A stretch of DNA of 64,000 nt from Phycisphaeraceae bacterium. Lineage in GTDB: Bacteria; Planctomycetota; Phycisphaerae; Phycisphaerales; Phycisphaeraceae. Below, one piece after another: positions 25,354-35,613 of the stretch (position 1 is the first letter of the stretch; each line of letters opens with the position of its first letter). Position numbers and translations under genes: made by a program. The DNA lies in contig JAJDCY010000024.1 of NCBI GenBank assembly GCA_029260595.1, forward strand, positions 310,001 to 374,000. The letters are read 5' to 3'. Under the pieces are notes generated by a model. That model did not search any database. It saw nothing but the letters and a program-made list of their open reading frames with translations, and was not told the DNA's origin.

Positions 25354-25700
25354 GGAACGGGTGACATCATACGCGTACAGGTACTCATTTGATATCGGAC
25401 TGCCGGCCGGCGAACCTAAGTGCAGGCGCGGTTTTGGCTCGCTGGTGCTTGTGCTGTCGTGTGGGTTATGCGGGCTGGCCGCGAGGCGATCCGGCCAGGG
25501 TCGGCGTGGCTGTAAGTTCTCTCACCAAAGCAGGGTAGCGGCAGCGATCGTCGATCGGAGCGGTGTGGCCGTGGTTCGCCGCATGGTGTCTGGCTCGGCC
25601 AATCAACCCCCCGCGCGCGTCCCACCTGGCCACAGCCACGTCCCTGGTTAGCGGGTAAGATCCCGATCGCGAAATCGCAACTTTATAAGGATCAAGTCTC
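25354..25700. other. intergenic region between divergent genes
   Basis: 347 bases separate the coiled-coil gene (leftward) from the redoxin gene (rightward). It holds a TATGAT -10 candidate for the leftward gene at 25366-25371 and a TAAGAT candidate for the rightward gene at 25656-25661, plus an AAGGA ribosome site before the redoxin ATG. I see no RNA gene, repeat or credible small protein in it. Confidence 0.5.
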
Positions 25701-26261
25701 ATGGGTTCCAAGCTACAGCCGGGCCAGAAGGCTCCGCCGTTTGATCTGCCGGGTATCGATGGGCAGCGTCTGTGCTTGGCCGATCAGGTCGGGCGGGTGT
25801 CGGCGACCGTGGTTTTGTTTCTTTGCAATCACTGTCCGTACGTTCACGCGTATTTGCCGCGGCTGGTGGCGCTGCAGGATGAGTTCGCGCCCGGCGGGTC
25901 GGGCGGCAACGGCGTTCGGTTGATCGGGATCTGCTCGAACGATGCCGAGACCTATCCGCAGGACAGCTTCGAGAACATGAAGCCGTTCGCGGACGAGTGG
26001 GGTTTGAACTTCCCCTACCTGCGCGATGAGGATCAATCGGTTGCGAAGGCCTACGGGGCCGAGCGGACGCCGGAGGTGTTCGTGCTCGATTCGAAGGGCG
26101 TCTGCCGGTACGAAGGCGGGATCGATGACAATCATAAAGAGCCGTCGAAAGTCAAGATTCAGCCGCTGCGTGATGCATTGGTTGATCTGACCGCCGGGCG
26201 CGATGTGCGCACTGCCACGACGCACGCCATTGGCTGCACAATCAAGTGGAAACAGAGCTAA
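25701..26261 (+). CDS. thioredoxin-fold redoxin (AhpC/TSA type) with CNHCPYV motif
   Basis: A cytoplasmic protein of 186 residues with no signal peptide and a good AAGGA ribosome site. The fold is peroxiredoxin/thioredoxin-like: APPFDLPGIDGQ opening, then VVLFLCNHCPYVHAYLPRL (about residues 34-53) with a Cys-x-x-Cys at the thioredoxin active-site position, LIGICSNDAETYPQDS, and the cis-Pro region ERTPEVFVLDSKG. Such proteins are widespread in planctomycetes and cyanobacteria and are presumed thiol-disulphide oxidoreductases or peroxidases; the substrate is unknown. The last 16 bases overlap the next gene, an ABC ATPase, so the two are co-translated. A second redoxin of the same broad family lies at 50036-50692. 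Confidence 0.82.
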   Translation: MGSKLQPGQKAPPFDLPGIDGQRLCLADQVGRVSATVVLFLCNHCPYVHAYLPRLVALQDEFAPGGSGGNGVRLIGICSNDAETYPQDSFENMKPFADEWGLNFPYLRDEDQSVAKAYGAERTPEVFVLDSKGVCRYEGGIDDNHKEPSKVKIQPLRDALVDLTAGRDVRTATTHAIGCTIKWKQS

Positions 26262-27067
26262 CTAGCGATCAGCAGGGGGGGGCGCAGACGCCGGTGCTCG
26301 AGCTACGAGACCTGACGTATGGCTATGCACGGGCGCAACCGATTGTCCGTGACGTGTCGGCAACGCTCGCCGGCGGCAAAGTGTGCGCGCTGGTGGGCCC
26401 CAATGCGGCGGGCAAAACGACGTTGCTCAAGATCATCCTGGGGCAGTTGGATGCCTGGTCGGGCGGCGTCCGGGTCGGCGGTCATCCGTTGGCTTCGCTA
26501 GACCCGACGCGGCGTGCCGAGCGGGTTAGCTACGTGCCGCAGCGGTCGCACACGGGGTTTGCGTTTACCGTGGAGCGTGTTGTGGCGATGGGGCGGTTCG
26601 CGCTTGGGCGTGATGACGACGCGGTTGAGGCGGCTATTCAGGTGTGCGATCTGAGTGGTATCCGATCGGCGACCTACGCGCACCTGTCCGTGGGGCAGCA
26701 GCAGCGAGTGTTGTTGGCGCGGGCGATGGCTCAGAGTCGTGGTGGCGGGCAACTGATGCTGTTGGATGAGCCGGGCAGCGCGATGGACCTGTGGCACGTG
26801 CATCAATGCATGCGTGGGCTGCGGCAATTGGCCGCGTCGGGGCTTGCCGTGTTGGTGGTGTTGCATGATTTGAGCCTGGCGGTGCGGTACGCCGATGAGG
26901 CGTGGGTGATGGATGGCGGCGAGTTGGTCGCCGCCGGGCCCTGTGACGAGGTGATGACGCCGGGCGTGCTGGAGCCGGTATTCCGAGTGCGGATCGAGGC
27001 GCACCGGCTGCCGGGCATGGACCGGCCGGTGTTGGTGACCGATGCTGCGGACAGCGGCGCGGCGTAG
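26246..27067 (+). CDS. ABC transporter ATPase, FecE/iron-siderophore type
   Basis: An ATPase of 273 residues starting at a GTG that overlaps the redoxin gene by 16 bases. Motifs: Walker A GPNAAGKTT (about residues 52-60), Q-loop YVPQRSHTGFAFTVERVV, signature LSVGQQQRV, Walker B LMLLDEPGSAMD and H-loop LHDLSLAVRYAD. The Q-loop spacing and the late LHDLSLA place it with FecE/BtuD-type ATPases that drive uptake of ferric siderophores, haem or cobalamin. No FecCD-type permease or binding protein lies next to it in the window, so the transporter must be completed from elsewhere or this is a solitary ATPase. The ending segment (LPGMDRPVLVTDAAD) is family-typical. Confidence 0.87.
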   Translation: METELTSDQQGGAQTPVLELRDLTYGYARAQPIVRDVSATLAGGKVCALVGPNAAGKTTLLKIILGQLDAWSGGVRVGGHPLASLDPTRRAERVSYVPQRSHTGFAFTVERVVAMGRFALGRDDDAVEAAIQVCDLSGIRSATYAHLSVGQQQRVLLARAMAQSRGGGQLMLLDEPGSAMDLWHVHQCMRGLRQLAASGLAVLVVLHDLSLAVRYADEAWVMDGGELVAAGPCDEVMTPGVLEPVFRVRIEAHRLPGMDRPVLVTDAADSGAA

Positions 27068-27122
27068 CGGAGCGTTGCACAGCTAGACGGTACAATCCGG
27101 GCGAAAGAAACGAGGGCCGCCT

Positions 27123-27848
27123 ATGGACATAATCGAGATCATCACGTGGGGCGTGTTCGCGGTGGTCATGGTGGGCAGTTGGGTGCTCAAGGGGATCAAG
27201 CACCAGAACGAGAAGCGGAACTCGCAGCAGATGTCGATCCGGCGCTCGGCTGAGATGCCGCAGATGCAGACGCGGGCGGTAAGTTCGGAAGAGCTCGCCG
27301 CGAAACGGCGTCGTCAACTGCAGGAACTCGCCCAGCGCCGCCGTGCCGCCAAGAGCGGTGTCGGGCCACAGCCAACCGCGAAGAAGGAGCCCTCGAACCT
27401 GACGATGGGCCAGCGGGCCGAGCGGGCCAAGGCGCAGGCTCAGTATCGCGCCCGAGCCGAGGCGCTCAAGCAAAAGCAGGCCCAGGAAGCCGCACTCGCT
27501 CAGCGCAAGGCCAAGGCCCAGCAAGCCCAAGCCCAACGCCAACAACAGGCCAGGGCACAATCGCAAAGAAGCCGTCAGATTCAGCAGCAGCGCGCCAAGG
27601 CCGCTGCCGCGGCGCAGCGCCGGGCCGCGTTGCCGTCCAAGCAGCGATCGCACAAGGACGCCAAACGCATCGAAGCGGAGCACCGTCAGGGTGTGGTCCA
27701 CCGGCACGTCCCGGATTCGACTGCGAATGCGTATGCGGAAAAAACGGCGAGAGCCCCAGGGAAGCGGATGCGGTCGCTCCGCGAAGCGGTTGTTTTCAAA
27801 GAGATCATCGATCCGCCGCTTGCCTTGCGGCAGGACCAAACTGCTTAG
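27123..27848 (+). CDS. membrane-anchored Gln/Ala/Arg-rich protein, conserved C-terminal motif
   Basis: A protein of 241 residues with one N-terminal membrane segment (IITWGVFAVVMVGSWVL), then a long low-complexity, highly charged helix rich in Gln, Ala, Arg and Lys (about residues 55-165), and a short conserved end, SLREAVVFKEIIDPPLALR. That C-terminal motif, of the form L-R-x-A-hydrophobic-x-x-x-E-I-x-x-P-P-x-x-L-R, recurs in small hypothetical proteins of planctomycetes and related phyla, often as the only conserved part. Function is unknown. A TACAAT at 27091-27096 and GAGGG before the ATG suggest its own promoter with a normal leader. It precedes the macro-domain gene by 25 bases and may be co-transcribed with it. 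Confidence 0.6.
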   Translation: MDIIEIITWGVFAVVMVGSWVLKGIKHQNEKRNSQQMSIRRSAEMPQMQTRAVSSEELAAKRRRQLQELAQRRRAAKSGVGPQPTAKKEPSNLTMGQRAERAKAQAQYRARAEALKQKQAQEAALAQRKAKAQQAQAQRQQQARAQSQRSRQIQQQRAKAAAAAQRRAALPSKQRSHKDAKRIEAEHRQGVVHRHVPDSTANAYAEKTARAPGKRMRSLREAVVFKEIIDPPLALRQDQTA

Positions 27849-27872
27849 CCCAACGGTACCCGGAACCTGAAC

Positions 27873-28391
27873 GTGCCCCTGATGGACCGGATTGAGATAC
27901 AGGTCGGCGATATCACCCGGCTAGCCGTCGACGCGATCGTCAACGCCGCGAATGAAACACTGCTCGGCGGCGGGGGTGTCGACGGGGCGATCCACGGTGC
28001 GGCCGGCCCACGATTGCTCGAGGCGTGCGCGGCGCTTGGCGGTTGCCCGACAGGTCAGGCGAAGATTACACCCGGATTCGACCTCGATGCGAAACACATC
28101 ATCCATACCGTCGGCCCGGTCTGGCACGGGGGCGATGAGGGCGAGGCGGCATTGCTGGCGTCGTGTTACGCCGAGAGTTTGGCATTGGCGCGGGATTACC
28201 AATGCGATACGGTCGCGTTTCCCGCGATCAGCACGGGTGTGTACCGCTTTCCGAAATCGCAGGCGGCGAAGGTCGCGTTGGCCACCACTCTCGGGCATTT
28301 ACGAGACAATGCCGAGCCTCGGCGGGTGATCTTTTGTTGTTTCAGTGAGGGCGATGCCGGTGTGTATCGCGAGGCGATGGCCGGGCTGTAG
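27873..28391 (+). CDS. macro-domain ADP-ribose hydrolase (YmdB-like)
   Basis: A protein of 172 residues from a GTG at 27873 (an ATG at 27882 is equally possible). It is a single macro domain of the O-acetyl-ADP-ribose deacetylase branch: GDITRLAVDAIVNAANETLLGGGGVDGAIH holds, in two halves, the catalytic Asn-Ala-Ala-Asn and the GGGGVDGAIH loop that binds the distal ribose; later come HIIHTVGPVWHGG, AFPAISTGVYRFP (phosphate loop) and a C-terminal RRVIFCCFSEGD. These enzymes remove acetyl or ADP-ribose groups from metabolites or proteins in the cytoplasm. Every key residue is present. No sirtuin or ADP-ribosyltransferase partner is adjacent. Confidence 0.93.
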   Translation: MPLMDRIEIQVGDITRLAVDAIVNAANETLLGGGGVDGAIHGAAGPRLLEACAALGGCPTGQAKITPGFDLDAKHIIHTVGPVWHGGDEGEAALLASCYAESLALARDYQCDTVAFPAISTGVYRFPKSQAAKVALATTLGHLRDNAEPRRVIFCCFSEGDAGVYREAMAGL

Positions 28392-28411
28392 GTGCTTCGT
28401 CGATGCGGTCG

Positions 28412-31400
28412 CTACGGCGCGGTTGGGGCGGGTGAAGTCCGCGGCGTGAGCAGCTTTCGCAGGATAGCCAGGAGGGTTGGTGGTTCGAGGTATTTCGGTG
28501 GTGGACGGAAGTAGACGGTGTGGTCGTCGATGATGGTGACGCGGCCGGGGGCATCGGCGAGGGTTTGGCCGGTTCGTTTCGGCGATGCGGTCGTAAAGAT
28601 CAGGTCTGATCCTTCGAGTTTGATGCGGTCGATCCCCAATGTGCATGCCGCGATGCGTACCTCGGTCAGGTCGATCAGGGCGCGCGCGGGTTCGGGCGGT
28701 GGGCCGTAGGCGTCGGTTAGATCGCGGGCCACGTTGGCTAGCTCATCGAGCGTCGCCGCGCGGCTGAGCCGGCGGTAGGCCTCGATCCGGAATTTTTCCG
28801 ATGGGATGTAGCGTTTGGGGATCTGCCCGGTCAGCGGCAGTTCCAGGTGGGTGCGTGCCGGCTGCACGATCTGCTCGTTGCGCAACTGCTGGGTGGCTCG
28901 CTCGAGCAGGTGGCAATACATCTGATACCCGACGGTGGCGATGTGGCCGGACTGCTCCGGGCCGAGGATGTTGCCGGCGCCACGGATCTCCAGGTCGCGC
29001 ATGGCGATTTTGAACCCGGCGCCGAGCATCGCGTACTGCTCGATCGCGCGCAGGCGGCGGGCGGCGGTGTCCGTCACCGGGCGATCCTCCGGCAGTAGCA
29101 GGTAGCAGTATGCACGGTGTTTGTAGCGTCCGACGCGGCCGCGCAACTGGTGCAATTCGGCGAGCCCGAACCGGTCGGCCTGGTTGATGAAGATCGTGTT
29201 CGCCGTCGGGATGTCGATGCCCGACTCGATGATCGTGGTGCACGCCAGGACATCGGCTTCGTGGCGGAGGAAACGGAGCATGACTTGTTCGAGGTCGCGA
29301 CCCGGCATCTGCCCGTGCCCGACCGCGATGCGTGCTTCGGGGACGAGTGAGCGCAGCTCGGCGGCGACTGTGTTGAGGCTGTGGACGCGGTTGTGGACGA
29401 AGAACACCTGCCCGTCGCGGTTGAGCTCGCGGATCACTGCCTGGCGGATGCGGGCGGCGTTGTAGGGGATCACCTCTGTGACGATCGCGCGGCGGTCGAG
29501 CGGCGCGGTGGTCAGCGAACTGATGTCGCGCAACCCGAGCATCGATAGATGCAGCGTGCGGGGGATCGGCGTCGCCGTGAGTGTCAGGACATCGACGGTC
29601 AGGCGAAACCTCATCAGCTTTTGTTTGTGCTCGACGCCGAATCGTTGTTCCTCATCGACGATCACCAGGCCGAGATCCGCGAAATGGATGTCGTCAGAAA
29701 GCAGGCGGTGCGTTCCGATGACCACGTCGACGCCGCCCTCGGCCAGCCCACGCAGCGTCTGGGCAACCTGCTTGTTAGTTTTGAACCGGCTTAACGATTC
29801 AATCTTGAAAGGGTAGTCCGCGAAGCGTTCTTTGAACGTGCGTTCGTGCTGCTCGGCGAGGACGGTGGTGGGCACGAGCACGGCGACCTGCTTGCCGTAC
29901 TCGACGGCTTTGAACGCGGCGCGGATCGCGACCTCGGTTTTGCCAAAGCCGACATCGCCGCAGACCAGCCGATCCATCGGTTGCGGGCGAGTCATGTCGG
30001 TTTTGAGCTGGGCGATCGCGGTGAGTTGGTCCTGGGTTTCCTGGTAGGGGAACTCGGCTTCAAACTCGTTTTGCCATGCGGTGTCGGGTGGGTAGCGGAT
30101 GCCCGGTTGGCTGGCGCGTGCGGCCTGGATCCGCAGCATCTCGGCGGCGAGGTCTTTGACGGCGTCGGCTACGTCACGTTTCTGTTTGGCCCAGCGCTTG
30201 CCGCCGAGCGAACTGAGCGGTGGCTTGCCGTGGAAACCACCGATGTATTTCTGCACCAGGTCGATCTGCGTTGCGGGGACGTGCAGTTGGGCTTTGCCGG
30301 CGAACTCGAGGGTGAGGTACTCCTCGGTTTTTCCCTTGCGACGCATGGTCCGCAAGCCGGCGAAGCGCGCGATCCCGTGGTCGATGTGGACGACATGATC
30401 GCCGGGGACGACATCGAGGAAAGCGTCCTTGGCCTGGTCGCTAAGCATGCCCGAGCCGTCGCCGGGTGTGCTGTGAAACCGGCGGCGGACGTGGTAGCGG
30501 TGGAACAGCTCGTGGTGCGGGATCAGGTGGATGTGTCGGTTGTCGGGCGGGCACCACGTAAAGCCGCGGTGCAGGTAAGCGACCTCGACACCGGTGCGCG
30601 GGAGGGCGTCGGGTTGGTGCTCCGCAATCAACTCCATCAGCCTGTCGCGCTCGGCCGGCTGCGAGCAGAGGATGTGGACGTCTCGATCTGTATTGGCTGA
30701 TCCGTCTAAGCCTGTCAGAGCGGTTACTTCGTTGATCGCGGCGACCGCGTCGTGATCGAAGTCAATGCACGGTTCAACCGGCCAGGTCAGGTTGCGGTCC
30801 GGGCCGGAGGCGGCGCTGTATTGGTTGACCTCGACGTGCCTGAACTGCTGCAATGTTTTGAACACCGACTGCGGCGGGTAGATGCCACGTGGGTTGGTCA
30901 GCCGTTGGAAGTAGCCGCGCGCCTGTTCGGACAGTTCCATAACCTCGTGCAGGATCGGCACGGTGTTTGGGGCCAATAGCGAGAGGATGTTGGTCGTCTG
31001 ATCATCGGTCTGAAGCTGCGCGGGCGATGCGCCGACGATCTGAAGGTGATCGATCTTCAGGCCCGACCCCATGGTGTCGGTGTCGATCCGTCGGATGGAT
31101 TCGATCTCATCGCCGAAGTAGTCGACGCGAACCGGTCCGGTCTCGGCGACGCCCCCGTCATGGCTGTCGCCGGTGATGCTGGCGGTGGGGTAGATGTCCA
31201 CGATGCCGCCGCGCGGGGCGAAGTCGCCGGGTTGTTCGACGGCTTCGACGCGCGTGTAGCCCGAGTCGGCCAGCCAGGTCACCAGTTGCCCGGGCGGCAG
31301 ATCGGCGCCGCATTGAAGCGTCAGCAGTTGCCCGGTGACAGCGTCCGGGACGGGGACGGCTTGCATCAGCGCCTGGATCGGGGCGACAAGGACATCAGGC

Positions 31401-31765
31401 TGCGTCGGCAGGTCGCCACTTAGCCGGGTTACCAGCGCCAGCCGCTCGGTGAGCACATCCAGGCCCAGAGCGGATTCGCCGGGCAGGCCCTCCATCGCTC
31501 CGAACCGTTTGGCGGTGAAGTCAAACCCGTTCTGCCCGAACAGCACCAGGTCTTCGAGCGCATTGTCTGCATCATCCGCGTGCGCGACGACCAGCAACAG
31601 CGGGCGGGCCAGCCGGACCGCCAACGCGCCGCAGAGGATTGACGTGCTCGACCCTCGGCTGCCTTGCACAACCGTCCGCGAGCGCGCGGCGATTCGCTCG
31701 CACAGCGCATCGGTGTGGGGCGATTGACAGATGGTCGTGAGCCAGGTCGGTGATGAAGTCGGCAT
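28412..31765 (-). CDS. mfd: transcription-repair coupling factor Mfd
   Basis: A protein of 1117 residues that removes RNA polymerase stalled at DNA damage and recruits UvrA to the site. N-terminal UvrB-homology region with GSRGSSTSILCGALAV (residues about 36-50) and the YTRVEAVEQPGDFAPRGGI hallmark; RNA-polymerase-interacting domain VPGDHVVHIDHGIARFAG; translocase domains with Walker A CGDVGFGKTEVAIRAAF, DEEQRFGV box, TATPIPRTLHLSM, TTIIESGIDIPTANT, and HQLRGRVGR; then C-terminal TRCF domain (LELPLTGQIPKRYIPSEKFR). All expected domains are present and length is normal. It heads a leftward run away from the acetyltransferase and ligA and is convergent with the macro-domain gene. Confidence 0.97.
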   Translation of the reverse strand: MPTSSPTWLTTICQSPHTDALCERIAARSRTVVQGSRGSSTSILCGALAVRLARPLLLVVAHADDADNALEDLVLFGQNGFDFTAKRFGAMEGLPGESALGLDVLTERLALVTRLSGDLPTQPDVLVAPIQALMQAVPVPDAVTGQLLTLQCGADLPPGQLVTWLADSGYTRVEAVEQPGDFAPRGGIVDIYPTASITGDSHDGGVAETGPVRVDYFGDEIESIRRIDTDTMGSGLKIDHLQIVGASPAQLQTDDQTTNILSLLAPNTVPILHEVMELSEQARGYFQRLTNPRGIYPPQSVFKTLQQFRHVEVNQYSAASGPDRNLTWPVEPCIDFDHDAVAAINEVTALTGLDGSANTDRDVHILCSQPAERDRLMELIAEHQPDALPRTGVEVAYLHRGFTWCPPDNRHIHLIPHHELFHRYHVRRRFHSTPGDGSGMLSDQAKDAFLDVVPGDHVVHIDHGIARFAGLRTMRRKGKTEEYLTLEFAGKAQLHVPATQIDLVQKYIGGFHGKPPLSSLGGKRWAKQKRDVADAVKDLAAEMLRIQAARASQPGIRYPPDTAWQNEFEAEFPYQETQDQLTAIAQLKTDMTRPQPMDRLVCGDVGFGKTEVAIRAAFKAVEYGKQVAVLVPTTVLAEQHERTFKERFADYPFKIESLSRFKTNKQVAQTLRGLAEGGVDVVIGTHRLLSDDIHFADLGLVIVDEEQRFGVEHKQKLMRFRLTVDVLTLTATPIPRTLHLSMLGLRDISSLTTAPLDRRAIVTEVIPYNAARIRQAVIRELNRDGQVFFVHNRVHSLNTVAAELRSLVPEARIAVGHGQMPGRDLEQVMLRFLRHEADVLACTTIIESGIDIPTANTIFINQADRFGLAELHQLRGRVGRYKHRAYCYLLLPEDRPVTDTAARRLRAIEQYAMLGAGFKIAMRDLEIRGAGNILGPEQSGHIATVGYQMYCHLLERATQQLRNEQIVQPARTHLELPLTGQIPKRYIPSEKFRIEAYRRLSRAATLDELANVARDLTDAYGPPPEPARALIDLTEVRIAACTLGIDRIKLEGSDLIFTTASPKRTGQTLADAPGRVTIIDDHTVYFRPPPKYLEPPTLLAILRKLLTPRTSPAPTAP

Positions 31766-31824
31766 CCGGTCGGCCTTTGTACCTCACCGCGAGATTTCGC
31801 GGTGTGACCCGCGCAGACCGGCGC

Positions 31825-32400
31825 CTAGTGTGCTTCGTCCATCTTCGGTCGCTTCGACCCGGACAGCCCCAGCGTGACCGGAACCTCATATGTACCTTCG
31901 ACAGGCTGGCCGGGCTGCGGGGCGGCGATCTCGGGCACATCGTCCATGACGTGGACCATCGCGATCTCATCGCACGCCTGGTTTTTCGAGCAGCGCAAAC
32001 ACTCGCTCCAGACCTTGAGCGGCAGGCTCTGGCGGTCGACAACCGCGAAACCGAGTTTCGTAAAGAAATCCGCTTCATAGGTGAGGGCCATCAGCCGGCG
32101 GATCCCGAGTTGCCGGGCCTCGTGCATGCAAGCCTTAACCAACGCAGAGCCGGCTCCCGACCGTCGGCAGTCGGCGCTGACGGCAAGGGCGTAGACCTCG
32201 GCTAGATTCGCCCATACGACCGAGAGCCCGCAGACGCCGACGACGCGATCTTCCTGGCTGACCGCAACGTGAAAATCGCGGAGGTGTTCGTATAGAAACG
32301 ACAACGACCGATGCAGCATGAGCCCGTACTCAGCGCAGCCGTTGACGATCTCGCCGATGGCGGGGATGTCCTTGCTCACAGCGTGTCGGATGGTGTGCAT
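31825..32400 (-). CDS. GNAT acetyltransferase, single-domain ArgA (N-acetylglutamate synthase) type
   Basis: A protein of 191 residues, ATG at 32400. Single GNAT domain: VWANLAEVYALAVSADCRRSGAGSALVKA spans, in adjacent blocks, the acetyl-CoA-binding motif (R-R-S-G-A-G-S-A), followed by LMALTYEADFFTKLGF. The segment LPLKVWSECLRCSKNQACDE with three Cys is specific to the short ArgA-like enzymes that make N-acetylglutamate, the first step of arginine synthesis, which is the likely reaction. The last about 40 residues (EGTYEVPVTLGLSGSKRPK) are an extra tail. It lies between mfd and ligA, with no other arginine gene near. A TATAAT at 32467-32462 lies about 60 bases upstream. Confidence 0.8.
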   Translation of the reverse strand: MHTIRHAVSKDIPAIGEIVNGCAEYGLMLHRSLSFLYEHLRDFHVAVSQEDRVVGVCGLSVVWANLAEVYALAVSADCRRSGAGSALVKACMHEARQLGIRRLMALTYEADFFTKLGFAVVDRQSLPLKVWSECLRCSKNQACDEIAMVHVMDDVPEIAAPQPGQPVEGTYEVPVTLGLSGSKRPKMDEAH

Positions 32401-32461
32401 GCGGTGTCTTTGGGGGCGTGGTGTGTCGGGCATCCGGCGAGTCAGCCGCCGGTGAACGGGC

Positions 32462-32467
32462 ATTATA
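32462..32467 (-). promoter_or_regulatory. -10 element (TATAAT) for the acetyltransferase gene
   Basis: Perfect TATAAT on the minus strand, about 62 bases before the ATG at 32400, in the gap after the ligA stop. The surrounding GCC-TATAAT-GCC context recurs before the DsbD-like and dapF genes. No good -35 is seen. Confidence 0.5.
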
Positions 32468-32492
32468 GGCGGCGCCACGGCGCGGAGCGTGG

Positions 32493-34565
<2,073 letters not shown>

Positions 34566-34610
34566 ACGAGTTGCCGGCCGGGCCGGTCTGCGAAATGGGT
34601 CACCGCGAGA

Positions 34611-35270
34611 CTAAGACCGCAACGCCCGCTCGAGTGCTTGCTTGGCTGCGGGGTGATCGGCCTTTTGAATCATGCGCTTGATCATACCGGCCTGATTCTG
34701 CCGCTTGGCAGTGCGCACTAGCTCAAGCAGGTGGCGGTCACGGTCCCGGGCGAACCGGCGGAACGCCTGCTCCAACTCGTGGCGGGTGTGGTGTGTCAGC
34801 GGGTCGTTGTGACCGGTCTGAGCGACAGCCCAGTCGAGCAGGCCGCGGGCACTGGGCGTGGCGTTGGCCTGGTTGCCGTTGGCCTCCTGGAACCGGTAGC
34901 TGTCCGTGGTCGCATTGAGCCGCACGTCGAGCGTTACGAACGGATCGGAAAACGCGGCCGGGAGCGACCACAACTCGTTGCCGCTGTCTTTGGATGACAG
35001 TGACGCCAGCCAGCCCTGGTCGTTGGCCGGTGGTGTCATCGAGGGTGTGTTTGCTTTAGACATGTGTGTGGTGACCCCTTTGGGTATGAGTGTTGCGATC
35101 CCGGTGTTGATGGTGACCCGTCGGTGATTGGCGAACGTGACGACGACGCGCTGAACTCGTTGCCCGTCGTGCTCGACCGCGTCGGCCTGATCGACCACGC
35201 CGTCGCCCCATTCCGGCCGCTTGCCGTGTGTCACAACATCGCCACGCTTGAGCGTTACGCCAGCCCCCAT
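34611..35270 (-). CDS. DUF3553-containing protein of unknown function
   Basis: A protein of 219 residues. Residues about 7-65 match DUF3553: KRGDVVTHGKRPEWGDGVV, then VVVTFANHRRVTINTG. This small SH3-like domain, with its 'H-x-x-R-P-E-W-G-x-G' signature, is found beside or fused to UvrD/PcrA-type helicases and other DNA proteins. The remainder has no recognised family: a linker, a DUF-like middle part (WSLPAAFSDPFVTLDVRLNA) and a helical end (LEQAFRRFARDRDRHLLELV ... MIKRMIQKADHPAAKQALER). Its place between ligA and uvrC, in a cluster of repair genes, suggests a DNA-related job, but that is inference. A TATAAT at 35499-35494 is 224 bases upstream. Confidence 0.65.
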   Translation of the reverse strand: MGAGVTLKRGDVVTHGKRPEWGDGVVDQADAVEHDGQRVQRVVVTFANHRRVTINTGIATLIPKGVTTHMSKANTPSMTPPANDQGWLASLSSKDSGNELWSLPAAFSDPFVTLDVRLNATTDSYRFQEANGNQANATPSARGLLDWAVAQTGHNDPLTHHTRHELEQAFRRFARDRDRHLLELVRTAKRQNQAGMIKRMIQKADHPAAKQALERALRS

Positions 35271-35613
35271 GATCTGCGGATCCGAACGTTGTTGAGTCGT
35301 ATCAGAAGAAATCCAAGTTTCAGGCTGTGAGACCTGGGCGTGAGCTTAGCACGGTTGTACCGCAAGCCAAAGCTGCGCGTTGGTGTAACCGATGGCCGCT
35401 GGCCGAGCCACACACCGAGTCAGGATGAAAATCGTGTCATGCGGGCGGCTGAACGCTCCACGCTCACCACCCGATGCCTTAGAAGGCTTGTACATTATAC
35501 GCGAATTGCAAGCGAGAGGAAACCCCCCAAGGGCAAATTCTTCGCGATGAGCCTTTCACGCCAGCCTGGAGCCCCGCGCAGCGGCGAGCTTTGCTGGTCT
35601 CAAGAGCCGTGCC
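35271..35613. other. intergenic region between divergent DUF3553 and uvrC genes
   Basis: 343 bases. A perfect TATAAT reading leftward lies at 35499-35494, in the sequence CGCGTATAATGTAC; rightward the same spot reads TACATTATAC. No Shine-Dalgarno precedes uvrC. A short frame of 93 codons crosses the region but has no homology or ribosome site, so I do not call it. I tested for tmRNA, tRNA and 6S-like features by eye and saw none. Confidence 0.45.

Noticed and set aside
35485-35515. dif-like chromosome resolution site
   Set aside because: Only the first half resembles a XerC arm and centre; the XerD arm is not recognisable. The match is better explained as a TATAAT promoter element.
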